DNA of 39,242 nt from Sandarakinorhabdus cyanobacteriorum (GTDB lineage: Bacteria > Pseudomonadota > Alphaproteobacteria > Sphingomonadales > Sphingomonadaceae), in NCBI RefSeq assembly GCF_002251755.1, contig NZ_NOXT01000080.1, forward strand, positions 1 to 39,242. The letters are read 5' to 3'. This document shows, piece by piece, positions 1 to 6,760 of the stretch. The position numbers were made by a program, and so were the translations under genes. Each line of letters opens with the position of its first letter. Within the stretch, counting starts at the first letter, position 1. A model generated the notes under the pieces. It was given only the letters and a program-made list of their open reading frames with translations. It was not told the origin of the DNA and ran no database searches.

Positions 1-39
1 CCAACCCGAAATCACCCGGCCGGTGAATAATCCGGGTTA

Positions 40-867
40 GGTCGTAAACTCATAAACTGACTTGCGGGAAGACCGCTGGGTTGATTCAAGGCTTCAGGAG
101 GGAGCTTTGGATGACACGACGACGTTACGAACTGACGGACGGGGAATGGTCGATCATTCAGCCATTGCTGCCGAACAAGCCGCGCGGTGTTCCGCGTGTT
201 GATGACCGGCGCGTGCTGAACGGTATTCTCTGGCGGTTCCGAACAGGCTCACCGTGGGCAGAGATACCAGAGCGCTACGGCCCATCCACGACCTGCTACA
301 ATCGGTTCGTCCGCTGGCGCCAAGCCGGGGTGTGGGACCGACTTCTGGCGGCGGTTTCGGCCGCTTTCGAAGGCGAGATCGTGATGATCGACTCCACCTG
401 CGTCCGCGTCCACCAACACGGTGCGACGGGTAAAAAAGGGGGCCCGGAGATCGCGGCATGGGACGTTCCCGAGGCGGCCTCACGAGCAAGATCCATGCCC
501 TCGTTGACGCTGATGGTCGTCCCGTCGCGCTGCGTCTGACTGGCGGTCAGGTCCACGACAGCCAGGAGGCCGAAGCCCTGCTCGACGCCATGCCGCAGGG
601 TGCCACCCTGTTGGCCGACAAGGGCTACGACAGCAACGCCATCCGAACAACCGCTGCCAGCAAGAATGCCTGGGCCAACATCCCGGCGCGCTCCAACCGC
701 AAGCAGCGCTTCGCCTTCTCAGCGAAACCTCGTCGAGCGCTTCTTCAACCGTATCAAGCACTTCCGAGGCATCGCAACCCGCTATGACAAGCGCCCGGAA
801 AACTACCTCGCCGCCGTCAAACTCATCTGCGCTCGCATCTGGTGTGCCGCATAATGAGTCTACGACC
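40..867 (+). mobile_element. IS5-family (IS427-like) insertion sequence, decayed
   Basis: An element of about 828 bp is bounded by inverted ends. Bases 40-53 (GGTCGTAAACTCAT) match the reverse complement of 854-867 with one mismatch. A TA dinucleotide lies on each side (38-39 and 868-869), the target duplication expected for the IS427 group. Inside lies one transposase coding region in three frames. The first frame change sits on an A6G5 run, as in IS427-type elements that use frameshifting to join two reading frames. The second looks like a real lesion. Size, ends and transposase motifs agree with the family. The subgroup is inferred from memory of the family, not from a search. Confidence 0.85.
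111..854 (+). pseudogene. IS5/IS427-type DDE transposase, frame-disrupted
   Basis: The ATG at 111 follows an AGGAGGGAG ribosome site and opens the conserved N-terminus (RYELTDGEWSIIQPLLP). The first frame carries the first catalytic Asp in MIDSTCVRVHQH. At the A6 run (432-437) a -1 shift leads to the second frame, which begins around MGRSRGGLTSKIHAL and holds the second Asp in LLADKGYDS. Near 714-722 the frame changes again to reach the third motif (NLVERFFNRIKHFRG, with the catalytic Glu) and the stop at 852-854. The residues normally found between FAFS and QRNLVERFF (roughly five) are missing, so this second junction looks like a small deletion that is not a multiple of three. The first shift may be programmed, but the second should abolish full-length transposase. 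Confidence 0.85.
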
Positions 868-902
868 TAGTGTCGCATTTGGTTGCCCAGAAACGAACGG
901 GT

Positions 903-921
903 GCAGGGTCCGCGACCCTGC
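903..921 (-). terminator. Hairpin downstream of the serine hydrolase gene
   Basis: A perfect 8-bp inverted repeat (903-910 and 914-921) with a 3-base loop lies 16 bases past the stop of the leftward hydrolase gene. There is no clear T run after it on the minus strand, so it is only a possible terminator. It also separates the operon from the insertion sequence. Confidence 0.4.
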
Positions 922-936
922 CCGCCGGAGGCCCTC

Positions 937-2391
937 TTACTTCAACACCTCCCGCACCGAGCGTTGGAAGAACTCCAGCTTTTCCACCACCCGGCCGGCG
1001 GCGTCGCGGCGGAATTCCACTTCGTGCATCTCGCTGCCGTCGGGGGCGATGCGGCGGAAGCGGTCGGGGGCGGTGGGTTTCAGGAAGGAGAGGTGGCGGG
1101 CCGGTTCGGGATCGGGGAGGGAGAGGGTGACGAGGCCGCCGTTCCAGGGGAGGATGATGGTTTCATTGTCCCACGTGCCGGTGGTGTAGCGGCCGGCATA
1201 GTCTTCCAGCGGCAGGGTGACGGGGGCGGGGGATTTGAAGCTGTGGCTGCGGCGGGCGTCGAGCAGCTTGTGCACCTGGACGGTGTCGCCCCACACTTCG
1301 TGATTGTCGGTGGTCATCACCGCCACGGCGTTTTCGCTGTCGGGCCGGATCAGGATGGTGGTGTGGTAACCGGGGCAGCTGCCGTCGTGGCCGATATAAT
1401 GGCCATCGTCGGCGTCTTCGTTGAAGAAGCCCAGGCCCCAGCTGCCGCCGTTCATCTTGTCGACGAACTGGATGCGCTGCATTTCCCTGAGGGTGCTGGG
1501 TTTGAGGACGCCGGGCGTGGCGGGCGCCGTTTCCTGTGCCAGCAGGCCGATCTGCCACAGGCCGAAGCGCACCAGGTCTTCCGCGGTGCTGGTGAAGCCG
1601 GCGGCGGGGGTGATGGCCCTGGCATCACAGCGGTTGAGCAGCATGCGGCTGCCGTCGCGCTTCAGCGGGCTCCAGCCCACCGCCATGCGGGTGCCGATCA
1701 GGGCTTGAGGGTGGAACGGCCGCGTGTCGTTGAGGCCGAGGGGCTGGAGGATGCTGCTGGTCACCAGCCCGGCATAATCGCGGCCGGCCACGGCGGCTGC
1801 GGCTTCGCCGGCCAGGGTGACGCCGATGTTGCTGTATTGATAGACGCGGCCGGCCGGATAGAGCGCGCTGTGCTGGCCCATTTCGGCCTGCAGATGCTCC
1901 CGGGTGGGGAAGGGGAAATCGGGCGGCGTCCAGTTGCCGGTATCACTGTCCCGCTGCACGCCGGCCGAATGGGTGAGCAGGCCGCGCAGGGTGACGGGGA
2001 TGGAATCGCGGCCATCGGGCTTGTGGGCGGCCCAGGGCAGATAGGTGGTGACGGGCTCGTCCAGCCGCAGCTTGCCGGCCTCCCACTGCTGCATCACGGC
2101 CACCGCGGTGAACAGCTTGGAGATGGAGCAGATGCTATAGATGGTGTCGCCGCGCGCCGGCACCTTCTTCGCGGCATCGACATGGCCATAGCCCCTGGAC
2201 CAGACCAGCCTGTCCTTGTGGCCGATGGCGATGCTGTAGGCCGGCCAGCGGCCATAGACCTGCGCGGCATCGGCCCAGGCATCGATCAGGCGGATGGCTT
2301 CGGCGGTGGCGGGATCGGCAGCCGGCTGTGCGCTGGCCGTGGTGGACAGCAGCGCCAGGGCAGCCGCCAGCTTTGGGGCAAGCCGCATCAC
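937..2391 (-). CDS. Secreted serine hydrolase, class C beta-lactamase / PBP fold
   Basis: This 484-residue protein has a signal peptide (MMRLAPKLAAALALLSTTASA, cleavage probably near residue 21). The beta-lactamase (PF00144) motifs follow in order: SISK at residues 89-92 with nucleophile Ser89, YSN at 186-188, and a GHDGS segment near residue 330 in the position of the third motif (HxG type instead of KTG). The C-terminal 110 residues resemble the small beta domain often attached to such hydrolases. The family includes esterases, D-amino-peptidases and beta-lactamases, and the HxG third motif favours an esterase or peptidase over antibiotic hydrolysis. The GTG start overlaps the monooxygenase stop (GTGATG), so the two are translationally coupled. 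Substrate unknown. Confidence 0.85.
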   Translation of the reverse strand: MMRLAPKLAAALALLSTTASAQPAADPATAEAIRLIDAWADAAQVYGRWPAYSIAIGHKDRLVWSRGYGHVDAAKKVPARGDTIYSICSISKLFTAVAVMQQWEAGKLRLDEPVTTYLPWAAHKPDGRDSIPVTLRGLLTHSAGVQRDSDTGNWTPPDFPFPTREHLQAEMGQHSALYPAGRVYQYSNIGVTLAGEAAAAVAGRDYAGLVTSSILQPLGLNDTRPFHPQALIGTRMAVGWSPLKRDGSRMLLNRCDARAITPAAGFTSTAEDLVRFGLWQIGLLAQETAPATPGVLKPSTLREMQRIQFVDKMNGGSWGLGFFNEDADDGHYIGHDGSCPGYHTTILIRPDSENAVAVMTTDNHEVWGDTVQVHKLLDARRSHSFKSPAPVTLPLEDYAGRYTTGTWDNETIILPWNGGLVTLSLPDPEPARHLSFLKPTAPDRFRRIAPDGSEMHEVEFRRDAAGRVVEKLEFFQRSVREVLK

Positions 2392-3869
2392 TCCGCCGCT
2401 TCCAGCATCCGGGCCGGCGCGGTGGCGCGCGTGAGGGTCAGCTCATTGTCCACCGGGCCATCGAGCAGTTCGGCCCGGTCATATCTGTAATTGGCCGTCA
2501 CCATCCAGGGCGCGCGGTTGCCGGATCGGGGCAGGGCATCGGCGCCGCGCTGGACATAGCCGGAGGCCAGATCCATCGCCAGCCGTTCCGGCACCACATC
2601 GGCGGCCGGGGTGGGCGTGGCAATCTCGGCGCCCTTGGCGTCCATATGGTTGATCAGCCGGCAGACATAATCGGCGATCAGATCAGACCGCAGGGTCCAG
2701 CTGGCGTTGATATAGCCAAAGCTCTGGAATATGTTGGGAATGCCGGAATACATCATGCCCTTGTACGCCAGGCTGTCGGCGGTGCGGCGGGGGATGCCAT
2801 CCACCCGCACCTGCATCCCGCCCAGCGCCTCCAGCTTCAGGCCGGTGGCCGTCACGATGATGTCGGCGGCCAGCAGTTCACCGGATTTGAGGCGGATGCC
2901 ACCGGCTTCGAACCGCTCGATCTGGTCGGTCACGATGCTGGCGCGGCCGGCGGTGATGGCGCTGAACAGATCGGCATCGGGCACCAGGCACAGCCGCTGA
3001 TCCCACGGGTTGTAGCCGGGGGTGAAATGGGTTTCGAGGTCGTAATCGGCCGGCAGCAGCTTGGCCAGCCGCTTCAGCAGCGTCTCGCGCACCTTGCCGG
3101 GGTTTTCGCGGGTCTGCTTGTAGAACCACTGGCCGAAGGTGACATTCTTCCAGCGCACGATGTCATACGCCATCTGCGCCGGCAACACCGCCTTCAAGAC
3201 ATTGGCAATCGCGTCGGACGAGGGGCGGGAGACCATCCAGGTCGGCGTGCGCTGCAGCATGGTGACATGCGCGGCCTGCTTGGCCATTTCCGGCACCAGC
3301 GTGACAGCGGCGGCGCCCGAACCGATGATGACGACGCGCTTGCCGGCATAATTCAGGTCTTCGGGCCAGAATTGCGGGTGGATGATCTGGCCGGCGAAAT
3401 CCGCCTCTCCGTCCCAGCGCGGGCGGTGGCCTTCGCCATAGTTGTAATAGCCGGAGCACATGTAGAGGAAGCGGGCGGTGAGGGTGGCCGGCTCCTGCGG
3501 CGTGTCGGCGGTCACGGTCCAGCGGGCGGTTTCGCTGTCCCACGCGGCGTCCGTCACCTTGTGGTTGAAGCGGATGTGGGGCGTGATGCCATGCTCTTCG
3601 GCCGTTTCGCGGATATAGGCGCGGATCGACGGGCCCTCGGCAATCGCTTTCGCTGCCTTCCACGGCTTGAAGCGATAGCCCAGCGTGTACATGTCTGAAT
3701 CAGACCGGATGCCGGGATAGCGGAACAGATCCCAGGTGCCGCCAATGGCGCCGCGCCCTTCCAGGATGGCCCAGCGCTTGGACGGGCACTGCTGCTTCAG
3801 CTGCACGGCGGCGCCAATGCCCGACAGGCCGGCTCCGACAATCAGCACATCCACATCAACGTCGGCCAT
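2388..3869 (-). CDS. Flavin monooxygenase, Baeyer-Villiger / EthA type
   Basis: A 493-residue FAD- and NADPH-dependent monooxygenase. Two dinucleotide-binding Gly motifs are visible: GAGLSG at residues 12-17 (FAD) and GSGAAA at 183-188 (NADPH). Between them lies FAGQIIHPQFWP at 158-169, which fits the type I Baeyer-Villiger fingerprint FxGxxxHxxxW(P/D). The expected activity is insertion of oxygen next to a ketone to give an ester or lactone, or S-oxidation. The ATG at 3867-3869 was chosen because GGGGAG lies six bases upstream. A TTG two codons earlier would place the ribosome site too close. The following hydrolase gene overlaps its stop, and a ketone-to-ester-to-hydrolysis sequence would make sense of that pairing (inference). 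A promoter and a palindromic operator lie directly upstream. Confidence 0.88.
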   Translation of the reverse strand: MADVDVDVLIVGAGLSGIGAAVQLKQQCPSKRWAILEGRGAIGGTWDLFRYPGIRSDSDMYTLGYRFKPWKAAKAIAEGPSIRAYIRETAEEHGITPHIRFNHKVTDAAWDSETARWTVTADTPQEPATLTARFLYMCSGYYNYGEGHRPRWDGEADFAGQIIHPQFWPEDLNYAGKRVVIIGSGAAAVTLVPEMAKQAAHVTMLQRTPTWMVSRPSSDAIANVLKAVLPAQMAYDIVRWKNVTFGQWFYKQTRENPGKVRETLLKRLAKLLPADYDLETHFTPGYNPWDQRLCLVPDADLFSAITAGRASIVTDQIERFEAGGIRLKSGELLAADIIVTATGLKLEALGGMQVRVDGIPRRTADSLAYKGMMYSGIPNIFQSFGYINASWTLRSDLIADYVCRLINHMDAKGAEIATPTPAADVVPERLAMDLASGYVQRGADALPRSGNRAPWMVTANYRYDRAELLDGPVDNELTLTRATAPARMLEAAE

Positions 3870-3882
3870 GATCAACTCCCCG

Positions 3883-3900
3883 CTTTACGCAAACGTAAAG
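3883..3900 (-). promoter_or_regulatory. Perfect inverted-repeat operator upstream of the monooxygenase
   Basis: CTTTACG (3883-3889) and CGTAAAG (3894-3900) form a perfect 7-bp dyad with a 4-base spacer. It sits 14-31 bases before the monooxygenase ATG and overlaps the proposed -10. Size and symmetry suit a TetR- or MerR-family dimer acting as a repressor. No regulator gene is adjacent. Confidence 0.6.
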
Positions 3901-3920
3901 TGGCGGTGCCGGCGCTGCAA
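3892..3920 (-). promoter_or_regulatory. Candidate promoter of the monooxygenase-hydrolase operon
   Basis: On the minus strand TTGCAG (complement of 3915-3920) is followed after exactly 17 bases by TACGTT (complement of 3892-3897). The -10 is weak, but it falls inside the inverted repeat at 3883-3900, the arrangement expected for repression by a bound dimer. Confidence 0.4.
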
Positions 3921-3971
3921 TGGGGCAAAAGCGTCAGGATCAGCGGCGCGGGGCGCCGGGCGTTGTTGCTG

Positions 3972-4523
3972 CTACCGGCGCGGGGCGCCAGGGAGGGGCG
4001 GCAGCGGCCGCGGCCGGTCCTTGCGCGGCATCTGCGCCTGATAGGCCACCAGGCAATGCTCCCCGCAATAGGGGAAGCCCGGCTGCACCGGCTTGCCGCA
4101 GAAGTGGAAATCAGGCTCGCCCGGATGGCCGATCGGCCACTTGCACACCTTGTCGTTGAGATCGAGCAGGGTGGTGCGGGTCTGCTTGCCGCCCTTCACT
4201 GGCTTGGCCGGCGCCTTGGCCACCACGGGGGCGGGGGGCGGCTGCGGCGCCGGGATCGGGGCTTCCGCGCGCGGGGCGGGCGGCGGCGCGGATGGTTCGG
4301 CGGCCTTGGGCGCTGGCGGCGGAGCCGGTGCCGGACGCGGCGCGGCCTCCTCGGCGGCGGCCTTCACCGGCGACGGCCGGCTTTCCAGCCCCAGCCGGTG
4401 CGCCTTGCCGATCACGGCGTTGCGGGTCACGCCTTCACCCAGCATCTCGGCAATCTGGGTCGCGGTCATGCCGCCTTCCCAGCCCTGCTTCAGCTTGGCG
4501 ATACGCTCTTCGGTCCAGGCCAT
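3972..4523 (-). CDS. gcrA: GcrA cell cycle regulator
   Basis: A 183-residue protein of the GcrA family, a sigma70-associated transcription factor found only in alphaproteobacteria. It activates promoters carrying CcrM-methylated GANTC sites. The N-terminal 45 residues (WTEERIAKLKQGW...NAVIGKAHRLGL) are the helix-turn-helix DNA-binding part. Residues 48-110 are a Pro/Ala-rich linker of low complexity. The C-terminal part, from LLDLNDKVCKWPIGHP through FHFCG to YCGEHC, is the conserved Cys-rich sigma70-contacting domain. Length is slightly above the roughly 173 residues of the Caulobacter protein because of the linker. The start is the only sensible ATG before the HTH. It is transcribed away from the ABC permease gene, from which it is separated by 70 bp. 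The monooxygenase gene downstream has its own promoter. Confidence 0.95.
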   Translation of the reverse strand: MAWTEERIAKLKQGWEGGMTATQIAEMLGEGVTRNAVIGKAHRLGLESRPSPVKAAAEEAAPRPAPAPPPAPKAAEPSAPPPAPRAEAPIPAPQPPPAPVVAKAPAKPVKGGKQTRTTLLDLNDKVCKWPIGHPGEPDFHFCGKPVQPGFPYCGEHCLVAYQAQMPRKDRPRPLPPLPGAPRR

Positions 4524-4593
4524 GGATTATCTTTGCCTCACAAAAGCCGCCAGCCTCTTGGCAGGGGGCACGTTCAACCGTAAGCCCCTAACC

Positions 4594-5424
4594 ATGATGC
4601 ACGCGGATAACAAGCTGCCTCCCTTCCGGGAACCCGGAGTGCCGGTCATCGCCCGGCTGAACGGGGAGGGGTTGAAGACCCTTTATCTGAAAGAAGTGCG
4701 CCGGTTTTTCAAGGTGCAGCTGCAAACGATCTGGGCCCCGGCGATGACGACGCTGCTGTTCCTGATCATCTTTGCCGTGGCACTGGGCCGCAACAACACT
4801 TTGATCCTGGGCGTGCCCTATGCCGATTTCCTTGGCCCCGGCCTGATCGTCATGGGCATGATCCAGAACAGCTTTGCCAACACCTCGTCGTCCATCCTGG
4901 TGGCCAAGGTGCAGGGCTCGATCATCGATGTGTTGATGCCGCCGCTGTCGGCCGGTGAGCTCATGCTGGCCTGGGTCGGCGGTGCGCTCACCCGTGCATG
5001 GCTGGTCGGCTTTGCGGTGTGGACGGCGATGGCGCTTGCCCCCGGCGTTGATGTGCCGATCAGGGATCCGCTGCTGGTCTTCTATTTCGGCACCATGGGC
5101 TCGGTGCTGCTGGCGCTGCTGGGCATTCTCACCGGCGTCTGGTCCGACAAGTTTGATCATGCTGCGGCGGTCACCAACTTCGTCATCCAGCCGCTCACCC
5201 TGTTGTCCGGCACCTTCTATGTCATCGATCGCGTCAACCCGCTGATGGCGACGCTCAGCCACGCCAACCCCTTCTTCTATGTCATCGATGGCTTCCGCTC
5301 CGGCTTCATCGGGAACAGCGATGGGCTGCTGCTGCAGGGGGCGCTGGTGCTGGCGCTGGTGAATGCCGTGCTGTGGGTGGTTTGTTACAAAGTGTTGAAA
5401 TCAGGCTGGAAATTGCGCGCCTGA
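4594..5424 (+). CDS. ABC-2 type transporter permease
   Basis: A 276-residue inner-membrane permease of the ABC-2 superfamily (NodJ/YadH-like). After a cytoplasmic N-terminus (residues 1-45) there are about six hydrophobic segments, including APAMTTLLFLIIFAVALG, the AWVGGALTRAWLVGFAVW region, a long VLLALLGILTGVW helix and a final LVLALVNAVLWVVCYKVL. The segment FVIQPLTLLSGTFYVIDRV is the conserved re-entrant region of the family. The reading frame is open far upstream, but the family start is one of the two adjacent ATGs at 4594 and 4597, and no good ribosome site decides between them. The ATP-binding subunit normally encoded next to such a permease is absent from the neighbourhood, so the partner must lie elsewhere. 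Substrate unknown. Confidence 0.88.
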   Translation: MMHADNKLPPFREPGVPVIARLNGEGLKTLYLKEVRRFFKVQLQTIWAPAMTTLLFLIIFAVALGRNNTLILGVPYADFLGPGLIVMGMIQNSFANTSSSILVAKVQGSIIDVLMPPLSAGELMLAWVGGALTRAWLVGFAVWTAMALAPGVDVPIRDPLLVFYFGTMGSVLLALLGILTGVWSDKFDHAAAVTNFVIQPLTLLSGTFYVIDRVNPLMATLSHANPFFYVIDGFRSGFIGNSDGLLLQGALVLALVNAVLWVVCYKVLKSGWKLRA

Positions 5425-5536
5425 CCGGTTCGGCATGCGGCAACGACGTATTTGCAGCCTGCACAACAAGCGACTAACCGTGCGACGCATTTTGGCGCGG
5501 GGGATTTCCGCCGCGACAACGTAGGTCTGGGCAGAC

Positions 5537-6760
5537 ATGATCATGATCACCACTCACCCATTTGGCCGCCTGGCCGGCCTTGGCGCGGCTTCCCTGTTGC
5601 TGTTTGCCTGCACCAGCAGCGGCGGCGATGACAAGGCAGGCCCCGGCGCTGGCATGAAGCGCCCGCCGCAACTGGTCGCCGCGCAGACGGCCAGCATGGA
5701 AGAATTCGCCCCCACGCTGATCGCGCTGGGCACCGTCACCCCAAGCCAGAGCGTTGCCGTGCGCCCGCGCGCCGATAGCGAGATCATCGGCATCGCCTTC
5801 AAGGAAGGGGACAATGTCCGCGCCGGCCAGGTGCTGTTCCGCCTTGATCCGCGCCAGGCCCGCGCTGCCGTCGCCCAGGCCGAAGCCGAGGTGAAGGGCG
5901 CCATTGCCGCCGAACGCCGCGCCCGCCTCGACTATGAGCGGGCCGAGGCGCTGGTGGGCAAGGGCTTTGTCTCCACTGCCGCCCGCGATCTGGCACGCGC
6001 CAATGCCTCTTCGGCGCGCAGCAACATCGAAACCACCCAGGCCATTCTCGATTCCGCCAGGGTGCAGCTGTCGTTCCTCACCGTCACCGCGCCGATTTCC
6101 GGCCGCACCGGCGAACTCGGCTTCCGCCTTGGCGCCAATGTGCGGCAGGGCGATGCCACGGCACTGGTCACCATCAACCAGCTGTCGCCCATCCATGTCC
6201 GCTTCCTGGTTCCGGCCGCCAATGTGCAGCAGGCCCGCAGCCTGTTGGCGAGTGGGGGCGGCAAGGTGGTGGCCCGCGATCCGCAAAGCGGCAGCGAAAT
6301 CGCCAGCGGCCGCCTCGTCTTCCTCGACAACAATGTCGATCCCGGCAACGGCGGCGTTGCGGCCCGCGCCGAATTCCGCAACGAGGGCGATGTGCTGTGG
6401 CCGGGCGCCATCGTGAACGTCGAATTCCCGCTGGGCCAACCCCGCCCGCATATCGCCCTGCCCGAAGGCGCCGTGCAGACCGGCCGTGATGCCCCGTTCG
6501 TCTGGTCGGTCAGCGCCGGCGGCCCAGGCGGCAAGGGCGCCGGCGGCAAGGGGCCGGGCGGCAAGGTCAAGATGCGTGATGTCGTCGTGGCCGGCCGCAT
6601 GGGCGGCAAGGTCTATCTCGCCAGCGGCGTGCAGCCCGGCGAACAGATTGTCGTGGATGCGCTCGCCCGGCTCAAGGATGGCGATGCGGTGCGGCTCAAG
6701 GGCCCGGGCAAGCCGCAGATGGCCGCCCAGCCGCCCGCCGCCGCCGGGAGCGCCGGCTGA
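5537..6760 (+). CDS. RND efflux periplasmic adaptor (membrane fusion lipoprotein)
   Basis: A 407-residue HlyD/AcrA-type adaptor that links the RND pump encoded next to an outer-membrane channel. The N-terminus has a lipobox ending LLLFAC with Cys25, so it is probably lipid-anchored. The order is a lipoyl half-motif near residues 70-105 (SVAVRPRADSEIIGIAFKEGDNV), a short alpha-hairpin (about 110-170, AQAEAEVKGAIAAERRARLDYERA), the second lipoyl half (LSFLTVTAPISGRTGELGFRLG), then beta-barrel and membrane-proximal domains. An unusual Gly/Lys-rich tract of three GGK-containing repeats lies near residues 328-344. The first ATG (5537) and the ATG two codons later (5543) are both possible. The stop shares one base with the pump's start (TGATG), showing a coupled operon. 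No outer-membrane factor gene is present here. Confidence 0.92.
   Translation: MIMITTHPFGRLAGLGAASLLLFACTSSGGDDKAGPGAGMKRPPQLVAAQTASMEEFAPTLIALGTVTPSQSVAVRPRADSEIIGIAFKEGDNVRAGQVLFRLDPRQARAAVAQAEAEVKGAIAAERRARLDYERAEALVGKGFVSTAARDLARANASSARSNIETTQAILDSARVQLSFLTVTAPISGRTGELGFRLGANVRQGDATALVTINQLSPIHVRFLVPAANVQQARSLLASGGGKVVARDPQSGSEIASGRLVFLDNNVDPGNGGVAARAEFRNEGDVLWPGAIVNVEFPLGQPRPHIALPEGAVQTGRDAPFVWSVSAGGPGGKGAGGKGPGGKVKMRDVVVAGRMGGKVYLASGVQPGEQIVVDALARLKDGDAVRLKGPGKPQMAAQPPAAAGSAG

Noticed and set aside
1-37. A gene end or regulatory site left of the insertion sequence
   Set aside because: Too short to support any call; no motif stands out.
883-2490. Long plus-strand frame opposite the serine hydrolase
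   Set aside because: It is the antisense shadow of a gene with clear catalytic motifs; the translation is Gly/Ala/His-rich and resembles nothing.
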